Below are positions 33,964 through 44,783 of a DNA stretch of 64,000 bases, one piece after another. The first letter of the stretch is position 1. Each line of letters starts with the position of its first letter. The stretch is from Sandarakinorhabdus sp. AAP62. Its GTDB lineage: Bacteria; Pseudomonadota; Alphaproteobacteria; Sphingomonadales; Sphingomonadaceae. The position numbers and the translations under genes were made by a program. The notes under the pieces were generated by a model. That model worked only from the letters and a program-made list of their open reading frames with translations, made no database searches and was not told where the DNA came from. The stretch spans positions 186,001-250,000 of the forward strand of contig NZ_ANFY01000004.1 in the NCBI RefSeq assembly GCF_000331225.1, given 5' to 3'.

Positions 33964-36900
33964 ATGCCAGCTTTCGACCAACTCAGCCTGAGTGCCAATG
34001 GCATCACGGGCGGGCGCGCCGCGCGCCACATTGGCTTCTCAGTCGCCGCCCTGATGTTGGCGGGCACGGCGCTGGCGCCTGCCTTTGCCCAGACCGCTGA
34101 TCTTGGTGGCCTGACGGTCTCCCGCAACGACTTCGTGAATTTCAACCCGCCCGGCATCGGCATCGAGCCGACCGAAATCACCAATGGCTTGCTGCGTATC
34201 AATCCCCTGGCGTCGCTGACCTACGCCGGTGATCTGACCGACAGCGGCGGCGTCTTTTCGCTGCTCAAGTTCGGCGCCAACGATCTCACCCTGGCGGGCG
34301 TCAACACCCACAGCGGCCAGACCACGGTGCAAGATGGTCGCCTGATCGCCGGTTCGGCCACGGCCTTGTCGGCGAATTCGCTCTTGGCCATTGCCGGTCC
34401 GGTGGCGGGGTTGGCGACGGCTGATCTGAATGGCTTCAACCAGACGGTGAACGGCCTGGTGGGCAACGGCACCGGCGTGCTGACCAGCACCACCGGCCCG
34501 GCCACCCTGACGATCGACACCACCACCAATCTCACCTTCAACGGCGCGTTGCAGGGCGAGATTGGTATCACCAAGCGCGGCACCAGCGTTCAGACCTTCA
34601 CCAATCTCAATCCCGGCGCGGCGGCCACCAACGCCACCGGTCCGATCCGGCTTGAAGCCGGCGCGCTGCGCATCGGCTCCAGCAACGCACTGGGCAGCGG
34701 CGCCTTGACGGTTGCCGGCGTCGGCACGCTGAGCGTGGCCGGGGTAACGCCACTGACGTTCGACAACGCGATCGACCTTCAGGCCGGGTTGACCGTTGCC
34801 GCGGCAGCCAACCAGAGCATCACCCTCAATGGCACGATCACGGGCGCGTCCTCGCTGACCAAGCTGGGCGTGGGTGAAGTCATCATCACGGGTGTCAACG
34901 GATACACGGGCGGCACCACCTTGAGCGGTGGCCGTCTGGTGATCGGCAATGCCAGCGCGCTGGGCACCGGCACTGTCACCCAGACGCAGACGAGCAGTAT
35001 CGCGCTGGTCAATCCGGCTGCCGATCTCACGCTCGCCAATGCGTTCCAGCTGAACGCCTCTTCGCTGCAGATCGAAACCCCCAATGCTGGCGTGGTCTTC
35101 ACCCTGTCCGGCGACATCTCGGGTGGTCCGGACGTTAACCTGATTGCTGGCAATGGCGGCACTGTTGTGCTCACTGGCAACAACAGCTTCCCGGGTATGG
35201 TGCGCCTGCGTTCGGGCACGCTGGGCATCGCCAATGCCTCCGGCGTCAATTCGGCTTCGGCCATTCGCGCCGAATCGGGCAACCGCGATATCGTGATTCT
35301 GGCCGCGGATCAGCTGGTTACCACTCGCCTCGTCAGCAATGTTGGCGACGGTGCGTTGGCGATCACCGTGAACACGGGCGCCAACAACGTGGAATTCTCC
35401 AATTCTTTGCGTGACGGCTTCGCCGGTGCTGGCGATACGCTGGCAATCGTGAAGACTGGAGCCGGCATCTTCACGGCGTCCAATGCATCGAATACGGCGC
35501 TGGGCCGCACGGAGGTGACGGGCGGCTTCTCCGTCGCCGAAGGCACGCTCAACCTCACGGGCCGCATGGCCAACGACATCAATGTGGCGAGCGGTGCCAC
35601 CTTTGCCGGCACTGGCTTCCAGGATGTCGGCACCACCACCATTGGCAATGGTGCCACGCTGTCGGCCGGTGATGCCCGCACGGCTGCGCCGTCCATCGGC
35701 ACGCTCACGTTGAACAACCTCACGCTGGGTGCCACTGCGAGCACCGTCTTCGATCTGGGCCTGCCCAGTATCGATACGTTTGCCCCGATCAACGATCTGA
35801 TCGTTGTTGCCGGCAATCTGGATCTCGGCGGCAGCACGCTCAACTTCAACATCCTGCCCGGCTTCACCACCGGCACCTACCGCCTGATGACCTATGCCGG
35901 TGCACTTTCGGGCACGGCCAATCTGGGCCTGCTGCCGGTCGGCTTCATCTACGCGCTCAACACCGCGGGCGGGAATGTCGATCTCGATGTCCAACTGATC
36001 GATTTCTATTGGGACGGCAATGGCCCGTCCGGCAACATGATGGTCGAAGGCGGTCCGGGCACCTGGAACGTCGGCAACACCAACTGGACCGATATTGGCG
36101 GCAACGTCACTGTTGCCTGGCAGAACAATGCCCGCGCCTTCTTCACCAATGTTGGCGGCGACGTCACGGTGGATGGCAATTTCACTTATTCGACCCTGTT
36201 CTTCACCGTTGATGGCTATGCGCTCAACCCGGCGGCCGGCGCCACGCTGGGCGCCGATGCCGGCACCATCGATGTGGCAGCCGCTTCGACGGCCACGATA
36301 AATGTCGATCTGGTCGGCACCAACGGCCTGACCAAGGCCGGTGCCGGCACGCTGGTGCTGACGGGCACCAACAGCTTCACCGGCGGTCTGTCGATCAATG
36401 GCGGCACGCTGGCGGTCACCCAGGCGGCGGCGCTCGGCGCTGATGCCGTCACCGTCAACGGCGCTGCGCAGACCCTGCGGTTCGACGCCGACATGACGGT
36501 AGCCAACAATATCAATGGCGTCGGCGTTGGTTACAACATCAATACCGGGGCCAACACGGTGACGCTGGAAGGCTCGTTGTCGGGCGGCGGGGCGGACAAG
36601 TTCGGCAGCGGCACGCTGGTGCTCAACAATGCGATCAATGCCCAGCCGAACGCGCTGGCGGTGTTTGCCGGCTCGCTGATCGTCAACGGCGGCGTGCAGG
36701 GCGGCGTCGGCGGCGCCGGCGGCACCGTGATCGGCGGCACCGGGACGATCACTGGTCTGGTGTCAACAAGCGGCACGTTGTCGCCCGGCGTGGCGCCTGG
36801 CCAGGTCGGTACGCTGACAGTCGGCAGCCTGACCCTTGGGGTAGGCTCGACCTCGCTGTTCGATCTCGGCGTGGTGGGTGTCGTCGGCGGCACCAACGAT

Positions 36901-39900
36901 CTGATGGTCGTCAACGGCAACTTCAATCTCGATGGCACGCTGAACGTCAATCCGCTGGCGGGCTGGCACATCGGCACCGGCAGCTTCCGCCTGTTCAACT
37001 ATGGCGGCACACTGACGGACAGCGGCCTCGCGCTGGGCGGCGCGCTGCTCACCCCGCCGGCAGATGTGACCTATACGGTCAACACCTCGGTCGCCAATCA
37101 GGTCACGCTCGACATCGGCTACACCGGTGAATTCAACTGGGATGGCAATGGCGCCCCGGTTGATGGCATCATCCAGGGCGGCGACGGCACCTGGAACGCC
37201 GGAAGCACCAACTGGACCAACAGCGACGCGCTGTTCAATCTGGCCTGGGTAGACAGCACCGCCACCGTCGCAAACTTCGGCGGCGCTTCAGGCGGCGGCG
37301 CGGTGACCGTTGAAGGCACCCGCACGTTCGGCACGCTGAACTTCACCGCCACCGGCTACACGCTGGGCGGCGCGGGCGATCTCGCCATGAACGGCGGCAT
37401 AGTCAACGTGACGGCCGAACAGGCCACCATCAACGTGGCGATCAACGGCGCCGGCGGCCTCACCAAGAATGGCGCGGGCGAACTCGTGCTCGGCACGGCC
37501 AACGGCTACACCGATGGCACCACCGTCAATGCCGGCGTGTTGACCATGGCCGCCAACGGCGCCACCGGCACCGGCACCGTGACGCTGGCCGATGGCACCA
37601 CCCTGCGCAGCACCGTGGACATCACCCACGCCAACGCCGTCAACATGCTCGGCACCGGCACCTTCGACATTCTGGGCGCTGAATTCGTGCAGAATGGCCA
37701 GGTTTCGGGTGGCCTTCTGCTCAAGACCGGCGCTGGCCGTCTGACGCTGGCCAATGGTGCCAATGATTATGCAGGCGGCACCGACATCACCAATGGCACG
37801 GTGGCCGTCGCCACCGATGGCGCACTGGGCACCGGCAACATCCGCTTCTCGGGCCTTGGCGGTACGCTGGAAACGCTGGGCAGCTTCACCACCGCCAAGT
37901 CGGTGACGCTCGATTCGGCTGGCGTGATCAACACCAACGCCAACACCAACCGCTTCGACGGCCTGGTGTCTGGTCCGTCGACGTTGACCAAGATTGGCAC
38001 CGGCACCCTGATCCTGACCAACACCAACAGCTATGCCGGCGGCACCTTCCTCACCGAAGGCACCATCCAGATCAGCAATGGCAGCGCCATGGGCACCGGC
38101 ACGCTCACCGCGGCTGGCGGCACCACGCTGATCGCCGGTCTGGCGATCAACACCCCGCCGATGACCCTGGCGCAGGACATCGTGCTGACCGGTGGCAACC
38201 TCACCATCAACCTGCTCGGTTCCAATTATGGCGTGAACGTCACCACAGGTGCGCTGCTCACCAACGGCACCGCGCTAACTCTGAACGGCACCATCAGCGG
38301 CGCCGGCGGTATCGACACGCTTGGTTTCCTGGCCAACGGCGGCGGCAGCATCGCCTTCAACAGCACCAACAGCTATGAAGGCGGCACCAACCTCGGCAGC
38401 GTCATCGCCTTCATCGGCGCTGATGGTGCGCTGGGCACTGGCGCTGTCAACCTGAACGCCTTTGGCGCCGGCATCCAGAACACGGGTGCTGGAACCAGCT
38501 TCACGTTGGGCAACGCCATCAACGTGAACGACACCCAGCACGGCGTCGGCGGCGCCGGCAACCTGGTGCTGTCGGGCGCGATCGGCGGCAATGGCGAACT
38601 GTTCAAGGTGAACAGCGGCACCGTCAGCTTCACCGGTGTCGGCAGCAGCTTCGGCGGCGCCTTCGCGGTCAACGGTGGCACCGTCGAGATCAACGGCAGC
38701 TTCGACAACGCCGCGGCCACGATGGCGGTGGCCGGTGGTTCGACGCTGGCAGGCAACGGCAGCTTTGCTGGCAGCGTGACGCTGGACAACGGCGGCGTTC
38801 TCAGCGCCGGTGCGGGCGGCGGCGTGGGCGTGCTCACCCTCGGCAACCTGTCGCTCAGCGGCCTGTCCAACCTCAACTTCCAGCTTGGCGCGGCCAACAC
38901 GCTGGGCGGCGCGCTCAACGATCGCGTGATCGTGGGCGGCAATCTGGTGCTCGATGGCTTGCTCAACGTCACCGAAGCGGCCGGAGGGGCGTTCACGCTC
39001 GGCATCTACAATTTGTTCAGCTACGGCACGCTCACCAACAATGGTCTGCTGGTCAATGGCGGCCTGCCCAATGGCCTCACCGGCACGGTGCAGATCAACA
39101 GCGCGGCCAATCAGGTCAACCTGATCGCCGCTGGTCCCGACAGCATCGTCCTGAACTGGGACGGCACCGATTTTACCGCGGCGACGGCTGGCGGCCAGGG
39201 TGGTGACGGCGTGTGGAACGCCGGCAACACCAACTGGACCGGCGAAGCGCCCGGCGAAATCAACGCGACATGGCAGAACAACGCGATCGGCATCTTTGGC
39301 GGCACCGGTGGTTCGGTTGACGTGGTCGATGCGTTCAACTTCGGCGGCCTCGCCTTCCAGGCCGATGGTTATGTGTTGAATGATGCGGGCGGCAGCCTCA
39401 ACACCAACAGCACGCTGGGCAGCTTCATCGCGGTCGATGGCGGCTTCACCGCCACCATCGATGCCACCATCGGCGGCACTGGCCAGCTGGTGAAGCAGGG
39501 CGCCGGCAATCTGGTGCTGGGCGGCACCAACAGCTACAGCGGCGGCACTGCCCTGACCGCTGGCTCGCTGACGGTAACCAACAACAGCTCGATCGGCACC
39601 GGCACGCTCACCACCACGGGCGGCACGGCCATCAATGTCGGTACCGCTGCGGGCGCTTCCATCACCCTCGCCAACACTTCTGTCCTCGGCGCTGGCCGCA
39701 CCACGGTGAACCTGCTGGGCACCAGCCTTTCCGTTCCGAACAGCGGCATCGCCACCACCGATGGTTCGACGCTCACCTTGGGCGGCGCGATTTCCGGCGC
39801 GGGTGAATTGTTTGTCAATGGCGCGGGCTTCATCGTGCTCAACGGCAACAACAGCTACACCGGCGGCACCGTGCTCGAACAGCGTGTGGCGGCTTATGTT

Positions 39901-42900
39901 GGCAGCGACACGGCCTTTGGCACCGGTGCGGTGACCCTTGCGCCGGCCTCTGCGTTGTTGAACGACAGCGGTGCCACACGCACACTGGCCAACAACATGG
40001 TGCTCACCAACGCGTCCATCGCTTTTGGTGGTGCCAACAACATCGTGCTGACCGGCACGTTGAGTGGTGCGGCCCAACTGGCCAAGGTGGGCCCGGCTTC
40101 GCTGACCATCAGCGCCGCCAGCACCCGCACCGGCCAGACCTACATCGGCAATGGCGAGATCATCGTTCTCAACAATCTGTCGCTGGGTTCCGGCAACCTT
40201 CGCATCGACAACGACAGCATCGCACCGCGCCTCACGGCCGGCGCCAGCAACCTGACGCTGGCCAATGCTGTCGCGCTTGACGGTGTTGCCGCTCCGCTGA
40301 CCATCAACACCGCAGCCAACACGCTGACCATGTCGGGTGTGTTCAGCGGCGCTGGCGGTATCACCAAGGTGGGCTCGGGCAATCTGATCCTGTCGGGCAC
40401 CAACGTCTATGCCAACGGCACGGCGCTGAACGCCGGCACCATCACCGTGGCCAGCAACACTGCGCTGGGCACCGGCCGCCTCACCATGGCGGGCGGCACC
40501 ACGCTGGCTTCGGGTGCGGCTGGTCTGGCGCTGGCCAATGCCATCACCACGCTGGGTGTGGGCACGGTCGACACCGCCGGCAACATGTTCACCCTGAACG
40601 GCGTCATCGATGGCGCGGGTTCGCTGAACAAGGTGAACGCCGGCAATCTCGTGCTGAATGGTGCCAACCTCTATACGGGCGGCAGCACCATCAATGGCGG
40701 CACCGTCACCGTTGGCACCAATTCGGCGCTGGGCACCGGTGGTGTGGCCATGGCCGATGGCACCATGCTGCGCGCCGGTGTGGATGCACTGGCGCTGGCC
40801 AATGGCATCACCATCAATGGCACCAGCACGATGAACACCCAGGGCTTCACCTTCACGCTGAACGGCGTGATCGGCGGCACGGGGACGCTGGCCAAGATCG
40901 GCACCGGCACGCTGGTGCTGAATGGCGCCAACACCTATTCGGGTGGCACCAGCCTGACGGCAGGCACCATCCGCGTTGGCAACAGCAGCGCGCTGGGCAC
41001 GGGCAACCTCGCCATGGCGGCGGGCACCTTCCTCCAGGCCGGCGCAGCCGGCGTCACCCTGGCCAACAGCATCAGCATGGCCGACGGTGCCACGGTTGAC
41101 GTGGCAGGCCAGACGCTCATTCTGGGCGGCGTGATTTCGGGCACTGGCCCGCTGTCGGTCATCGACAGCGCTGCCAACCCGGCCTCCGATCTCACCCTCA
41201 CCGGCGTCAACACCTACACTGGCGGTACTGTCGTCAACGGCACGCAGGTGCGGGTCAGCCAGGATGCCAACCTCGGCAATGCCGCAGGCAGCGTGACGCT
41301 GAATGCCGGTACGCTGTGGACCACGGCGACCTTCAGCTCGGCGCGCGCAGTCACGCTCGGCACGGGCGGCGGCACGGCCCGCGTTGCGCCGGGCACTGCA
41401 CTCACCCTTGATGGAGTGGTCAGCGGCACCTCGCTCACCAAGATCGGCGGCGGCGAGCTCGTCCTGAACGCAGCCAACACCTATGCCGGCGGCACCACGC
41501 TGACCATGGGCCGCATCACGGTTGGCAACAATGCCGCGCTGGGCACGGGCGCCCTGGCCATGGCCGATGGCACCACCCTGGGTGCCGGCGCCAACAACCT
41601 GGTTCTGGCCAATGCGGTCAGCACCGCGGGTGTGGGCACGGTAGATACCGGCGCCAACACGCTGACGCTGAATGGCGTCGTGTCGGGTGCGGGTTCGATC
41701 GCCAAGACCGGTACGGGCACGCTGGTACTGAACAGCGCCAACACCTACACCGGTGGCACCGCGCTGAATGCCGGCACCATCACGGTGGGCGTCAACGCGG
41801 CGCTGGGCACGGGCGCACTCACCATGGCCGATGCGACCACGCTGAATGCCGGCGTGTCGGGTCTGACCGTGGCCAATGCCATCACCACCCTGGGCGTCGC
41901 CACCATCAGCAGCGGCGCATCGCCGGCGGTCTTCACCCTGTCGGGTGTGATCAGCGGTGCGGGCGGTGTCAGCAAGGCCGGCACCGGCACACTGAACCTG
42001 ACGGGCGCGAGCACCTACACGGGTGCCACCACCGTTGCGGCCGGCGTGTTGAACGTGACGGGCAGCCTGGCTTCGGCGGTGACCGTCAATTCGGGCGCGG
42101 CCCTGAATGGCACCGGCACGGTTGGCGCGCTGAACGTGCTGACCGGTGGTTCGGTGAACCCCGGCGCACCGGGCACCACCAACCTTGCCACCCTCACGGT
42201 GACCGGTGCGGCAACGCTGGCGGGCACCTACAACGTCAACGTCACTCCGGCTGGCGCGGATCGCATCACGGCGGGTGGCGCCCTGACGCTCGGCGGCACG
42301 CTGGCTGTGGCGCCAACGGGCACCTACACCCAGTTCAACACGGTCTACACGGTGGCCAGCGGTGCAACCCGCACCGGTACCTTTGCCACCGTGACCGGGC
42401 TTGATCTGTTCGGCGTCGCCTTCAACCCGGTGGTGGAATATACCAGCACGCTGGCGAACATCCGTCTGGCGCCGCAAAGCCTGGTCACGCTGGGCAACCG
42501 CAATGGCGGCATCAGCGGCAATGCCCTTGAAGCGGCCCTGGCGTTTGATCGTGCCGTGGCCGGCGGCTACAATCCGCAGGCCTTCTTCGCGGTCTACAAT
42601 GCCGGCAGCAACCTGCCGCGCACCTTGCGCGAGATGTCGGGTGAACAGCGTGCCACCGAACGGCGCGTGGTGCTGGATACCAACCGCGTGTTCCGCGAAA
42701 CCGCGCTGGATCGCCTGAACCTGGGTCTCGCCTCGATGGCCGGCCAGCAGGCCAGCACCAGCGATGGCGACAGCTCGCTCACCTTCTGGCTGCGCGGTGC
42801 CGGTTCGTGGGGCAAGGCTGAAACCAGCGGCGCTGCAACCAACTTCACCACCGAGCAAATCGGTGTCCTGACCGGTCTCGACTGGGCCCGTGATGGCATG

Positions 42901-43599
42901 ACGGTGGGCGGCATGTTCCACTACACCAGCACGGATGTGGAGTTCGGCTTCCTGGGCGGCAGCAGCCGCGTGGAAACCGTGGGTGGCACCGCCTACGCCG
43001 GCTATCGCAAGCCGGATGCGGGCCTGGTGGTCAACGCGGGTCTCAGCGTTGCTGGTGCTCGCACCAACGGCAGCCGCGCCATCACTTTGCCGGGCTTCAC
43101 CCAGGCGCTGGCGGGCCGCACCACCGGCACCACCTATCAGGTGTTCGGCGAACTGGCTTATGATCTGGTGAAGAACGGCAACACCCAGGTCGAACCGTTT
43201 GTCCGCAACTCCTACGTGGGCGCCGATATCAAGGCGCTCGCGGAAACCGGCGGGATCGCGGCGCTGTCGGCACCGCGCCAATCCTACAACATCAACGTGT
43301 TCAATGCGGGTCTGCGCGTCGGCGCCAATCTCAACGGTGGCAAGCTGAACGTGAACGGCAGTGTCGCCTGGCAAAGCACCTCGGGTGCGCGCGAGGCGGC
43401 CACGGCGCTCGGCATTCCGGCGGTGGGCCAGAACGGCACCATCCGTTCGGTCAGCATCGATCCGAATGCTGCGCTGCTGCAGGCCGGGCTGGGCGGCAAG
43501 CTGAGCGACAAGATCCGCTTCAGCGTCGATTACTCGGGCCTGATCGGCAAGCACAACGAAGACCATGGCGCTCGTGCGACCCTGAACTTCGCGTTCTGA
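33964..43599 (+). CDS. Giant autotransporter with PATR-type strand repeats
   Basis: A 3211-residue type V secretion protein. The extended signal peptide has a hydrophobic core SVAALMLAGTALAPAFA, with cleavage near residue 42. The passenger is a right-handed beta-helix made of autotransporter-associated strand repeats; I count 18 copies of the N-x-Y/F-x-GGT...G-x-hydrophobic pattern, for example NGYTGGTTLSGGRLVIGN. Three larger modules begin WDG and include WN-x-G-x-TNWT (near residues 681, 1057 and 1729). The last ~280 residues are the beta-barrel, from SLTFWLRGAGSWG to a C-terminal F (TLNFAF), as BAM needs. No cysteines or protease domain were seen. It is likely a surface adhesin or biofilm factor. 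Own promoter and terminator. Confidence 0.95.
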   Translation: MPAFDQLSLSANGITGGRAARHIGFSVAALMLAGTALAPAFAQTADLGGLTVSRNDFVNFNPPGIGIEPTEITNGLLRINPLASLTYAGDLTDSGGVFSLLKFGANDLTLAGVNTHSGQTTVQDGRLIAGSATALSANSLLAIAGPVAGLATADLNGFNQTVNGLVGNGTGVLTSTTGPATLTIDTTTNLTFNGALQGEIGITKRGTSVQTFTNLNPGAAATNATGPIRLEAGALRIGSSNALGSGALTVAGVGTLSVAGVTPLTFDNAIDLQAGLTVAAAANQSITLNGTITGASSLTKLGVGEVIITGVNGYTGGTTLSGGRLVIGNASALGTGTVTQTQTSSIALVNPAADLTLANAFQLNASSLQIETPNAGVVFTLSGDISGGPDVNLIAGNGGTVVLTGNNSFPGMVRLRSGTLGIANASGVNSASAIRAESGNRDIVILAADQLVTTRLVSNVGDGALAITVNTGANNVEFSNSLRDGFAGAGDTLAIVKTGAGIFTASNASNTALGRTEVTGGFSVAEGTLNLTGRMANDINVASGATFAGTGFQDVGTTTIGNGATLSAGDARTAAPSIGTLTLNNLTLGATASTVFDLGLPSIDTFAPINDLIVVAGNLDLGGSTLNFNILPGFTTGTYRLMTYAGALSGTANLGLLPVGFIYALNTAGGNVDLDVQLIDFYWDGNGPSGNMMVEGGPGTWNVGNTNWTDIGGNVTVAWQNNARAFFTNVGGDVTVDGNFTYSTLFFTVDGYALNPAAGATLGADAGTIDVAAASTATINVDLVGTNGLTKAGAGTLVLTGTNSFTGGLSINGGTLAVTQAAALGADAVTVNGAAQTLRFDADMTVANNINGVGVGYNINTGANTVTLEGSLSGGGADKFGSGTLVLNNAINAQPNALAVFAGSLIVNGGVQGGVGGAGGTVIGGTGTITGLVSTSGTLSPGVAPGQVGTLTVGSLTLGVGSTSLFDLGVVGVVGGTNDLMVVNGNFNLDGTLNVNPLAGWHIGTGSFRLFNYGGTLTDSGLALGGALLTPPADVTYTVNTSVANQVTLDIGYTGEFNWDGNGAPVDGIIQGGDGTWNAGSTNWTNSDALFNLAWVDSTATVANFGGASGGGAVTVEGTRTFGTLNFTATGYTLGGAGDLAMNGGIVNVTAEQATINVAINGAGGLTKNGAGELVLGTANGYTDGTTVNAGVLTMAANGATGTGTVTLADGTTLRSTVDITHANAVNMLGTGTFDILGAEFVQNGQVSGGLLLKTGAGRLTLANGANDYAGGTDITNGTVAVATDGALGTGNIRFSGLGGTLETLGSFTTAKSVTLDSAGVINTNANTNRFDGLVSGPSTLTKIGTGTLILTNTNSYAGGTFLTEGTIQISNGSAMGTGTLTAAGGTTLIAGLAINTPPMTLAQDIVLTGGNLTINLLGSNYGVNVTTGALLTNGTALTLNGTISGAGGIDTLGFLANGGGSIAFNSTNSYEGGTNLGSVIAFIGADGALGTGAVNLNAFGAGIQNTGAGTSFTLGNAINVNDTQHGVGGAGNLVLSGAIGGNGELFKVNSGTVSFTGVGSSFGGAFAVNGGTVEINGSFDNAAATMAVAGGSTLAGNGSFAGSVTLDNGGVLSAGAGGGVGVLTLGNLSLSGLSNLNFQLGAANTLGGALNDRVIVGGNLVLDGLLNVTEAAGGAFTLGIYNLFSYGTLTNNGLLVNGGLPNGLTGTVQINSAANQVNLIAAGPDSIVLNWDGTDFTAATAGGQGGDGVWNAGNTNWTGEAPGEINATWQNNAIGIFGGTGGSVDVVDAFNFGGLAFQADGYVLNDAGGSLNTNSTLGSFIAVDGGFTATIDATIGGTGQLVKQGAGNLVLGGTNSYSGGTALTAGSLTVTNNSSIGTGTLTTTGGTAINVGTAAGASITLANTSVLGAGRTTVNLLGTSLSVPNSGIATTDGSTLTLGGAISGAGELFVNGAGFIVLNGNNSYTGGTVLEQRVAAYVGSDTAFGTGAVTLAPASALLNDSGATRTLANNMVLTNASIAFGGANNIVLTGTLSGAAQLAKVGPASLTISAASTRTGQTYIGNGEIIVLNNLSLGSGNLRIDNDSIAPRLTAGASNLTLANAVALDGVAAPLTINTAANTLTMSGVFSGAGGITKVGSGNLILSGTNVYANGTALNAGTITVASNTALGTGRLTMAGGTTLASGAAGLALANAITTLGVGTVDTAGNMFTLNGVIDGAGSLNKVNAGNLVLNGANLYTGGSTINGGTVTVGTNSALGTGGVAMADGTMLRAGVDALALANGITINGTSTMNTQGFTFTLNGVIGGTGTLAKIGTGTLVLNGANTYSGGTSLTAGTIRVGNSSALGTGNLAMAAGTFLQAGAAGVTLANSISMADGATVDVAGQTLILGGVISGTGPLSVIDSAANPASDLTLTGVNTYTGGTVVNGTQVRVSQDANLGNAAGSVTLNAGTLWTTATFSSARAVTLGTGGGTARVAPGTALTLDGVVSGTSLTKIGGGELVLNAANTYAGGTTLTMGRITVGNNAALGTGALAMADGTTLGAGANNLVLANAVSTAGVGTVDTGANTLTLNGVVSGAGSIAKTGTGTLVLNSANTYTGGTALNAGTITVGVNAALGTGALTMADATTLNAGVSGLTVANAITTLGVATISSGASPAVFTLSGVISGAGGVSKAGTGTLNLTGASTYTGATTVAAGVLNVTGSLASAVTVNSGAALNGTGTVGALNVLTGGSVNPGAPGTTNLATLTVTGAATLAGTYNVNVTPAGADRITAGGALTLGGTLAVAPTGTYTQFNTVYTVASGATRTGTFATVTGLDLFGVAFNPVVEYTSTLANIRLAPQSLVTLGNRNGGISGNALEAALAFDRAVAGGYNPQAFFAVYNAGSNLPRTLREMSGEQRATERRVVLDTNRVFRETALDRLNLGLASMAGQQASTSDGDSSLTFWLRGAGSWGKAETSGAATNFTTEQIGVLTGLDWARDGMTVGGMFHYTSTDVEFGFLGGSSRVETVGGTAYAGYRKPDAGLVVNAGLSVAGARTNGSRAITLPGFTQALAGRTTGTTYQVFGELAYDLVKNGNTQVEPFVRNSYVGADIKALAETGGIAALSAPRQSYNINVFNAGLRVGANLNGGKLNVNGSVAWQSTSGAREAATALGIPAVGQNGTIRSVSIDPNAALLQAGLGGKLSDKIRFSVDYSGLIGKHNEDHGARATLNFAF

Positions 43600-43627
43600 T
43601 CGCACAGCCCCAGCGGCTGACACCTGG

Positions 43628-43657
43628 AGCGGCGGTCCCAAACGGGGCCGCCGTTTC
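43628..43657 (+). terminator. Intrinsic terminator of the autotransporter gene
   Basis: A stem of 12 pairs (with two G-T) joins 43628-43639 to 43644-43655 around the loop AAAC and runs into GTTTCC. It is 29 bp downstream of the stop codon. Good stem and short T-tract. Confidence 0.65.
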
Positions 43658-43751
43658 CACATGGAGCGACGACCTGACACACAGGGCAGGGGCCATCAGG
43701 CGCGCGCTGTGCCATTGACCAGTCACCCACCGGCTTTCTATCGGAGCCTGC

Positions 43752-44783
43752 ATGAGCCCAGCCGCCAATTTCGCAGCCAACTTCATGTCCGACAATGCCG
43801 CGGCGCCGTGCCCTGAAGTGCTGGCGGCGTTGACTGCGGCCGCGCCGGCCCAGAATGCCGGCTATGATGGCGATGCCTGGTCGCGCCAACTGGATGGGCT
43901 TTTCAGCGAATTGTTCGGTCGCGATTGCATGGCACTGCCGGTCGGCACCGGTACGGCCGCCAATGCACTGGCGCTGGCCTGCCTGGTGCCGCCATGGGGC
44001 GCGGTGGCCTGCCATACCGAGGCTCATATCCATGTCGATGAATGTGGTGCGCCGGAATTCTACACCGGCGGTGCCAAGCTGATGTTGTGCCCCGGCGCTC
44101 ACGGCAAGCTGACGCCGGCCGGGCTCGACGTCGCTCTGGCCAGCCACCGGGGGGATGTGCACCAGGTGCAATTGGCGGCACTGTCGATCACCCAGGCGAC
44201 GGAATGCGGCACGGTCTACACGCCGGCTGAACTCGCAGCCCTGACCGGCCATGCCGCCGCCCGGGGCTGGCGGGTGCATCTGGATGGCGCGCGCTTTGCC
44301 AATGCTGTCGCGGGACTGGGTTGCAGCCCGGGCGAGATTGTGGCGGGCGTCGATGCGCTCAGCTTTGGCTGCATCAAGAATGGCGGGCTTTCGGCCGAAG
44401 CGCTGGTGCTGTTCGATCTCGCCCTTGCCGATCAGTTGCGCTGGCGCCGCAAGCGGGCGGGCCAGATGCCGTCCAAGGGCCGTTTCAATGCGGCGCAGAT
44501 CATCGCCATGATCGAAAATGACGTGTGGTTGCGCAATGCCCGCGCCGCCAATGCCGGCGCGCAGGCGCTGGCGGCCGCCGCGCGTGACCGGCTGTTGCAC
44601 CCGGTGGAGGCCAATGAAGTTTTCGTGCAGCTGCGCCCCGGCGAGCCTGATCGGCTGCGGGCGGCAGGCTTCAACTTCTATGATTGGGGCGATGTCGGCT
44701 CGAACGAAGCGCGACTGGTAGTAAGCTGGGACACGCCGCCCGCGCATGTCGAGGCCTTGGCCCGCGCGCTGGCGTCAGGCTGA
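43752..44783 (+). CDS. Low-specificity L-threonine aldolase family (PLP enzyme)
   Basis: A 343-residue fold-type I PLP enzyme that splits threonine or allo-threonine into glycine and acetaldehyde. GTGTAANALALACL starts the PLP-phosphate site, HLDGARFANA holds the aspartate that contacts the pyridine nitrogen, and FGCIKNGGLSAEA carries the Schiff-base lysine in the CxKNG form used by this family. The stop overlaps the next gene's ATG by one base (TGATG), so it is linked to an EamA transporter. Start ATG 43752. Confidence 0.9.
   Translation: MSPAANFAANFMSDNAAAPCPEVLAALTAAAPAQNAGYDGDAWSRQLDGLFSELFGRDCMALPVGTGTAANALALACLVPPWGAVACHTEAHIHVDECGAPEFYTGGAKLMLCPGAHGKLTPAGLDVALASHRGDVHQVQLAALSITQATECGTVYTPAELAALTGHAAARGWRVHLDGARFANAVAGLGCSPGEIVAGVDALSFGCIKNGGLSAEALVLFDLALADQLRWRRKRAGQMPSKGRFNAAQIIAMIENDVWLRNARAANAGAQALAAAARDRLLHPVEANEVFVQLRPGEPDRLRAAGFNFYDWGDVGSNEARLVVSWDTPPAHVEALARALASG

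Noticed and set aside
33964-43599. Autotransporter repeats as a possible CRISPR or satellite array
   Set aside because: Repeats keep an unbroken reading frame, vary in sequence and have no spacers.
38275-43680. A minus-strand open frame of about 1800 codons, plus many ~87-codon minus-strand frames at even spacing, opposite the autotransporter gene
   Set aside because: They are antisense shadows of repetitive high-GC coding sequence. Their even spacing mirrors the autotransporter repeats, and they show no domain, signal peptide or ribosome site of their own.
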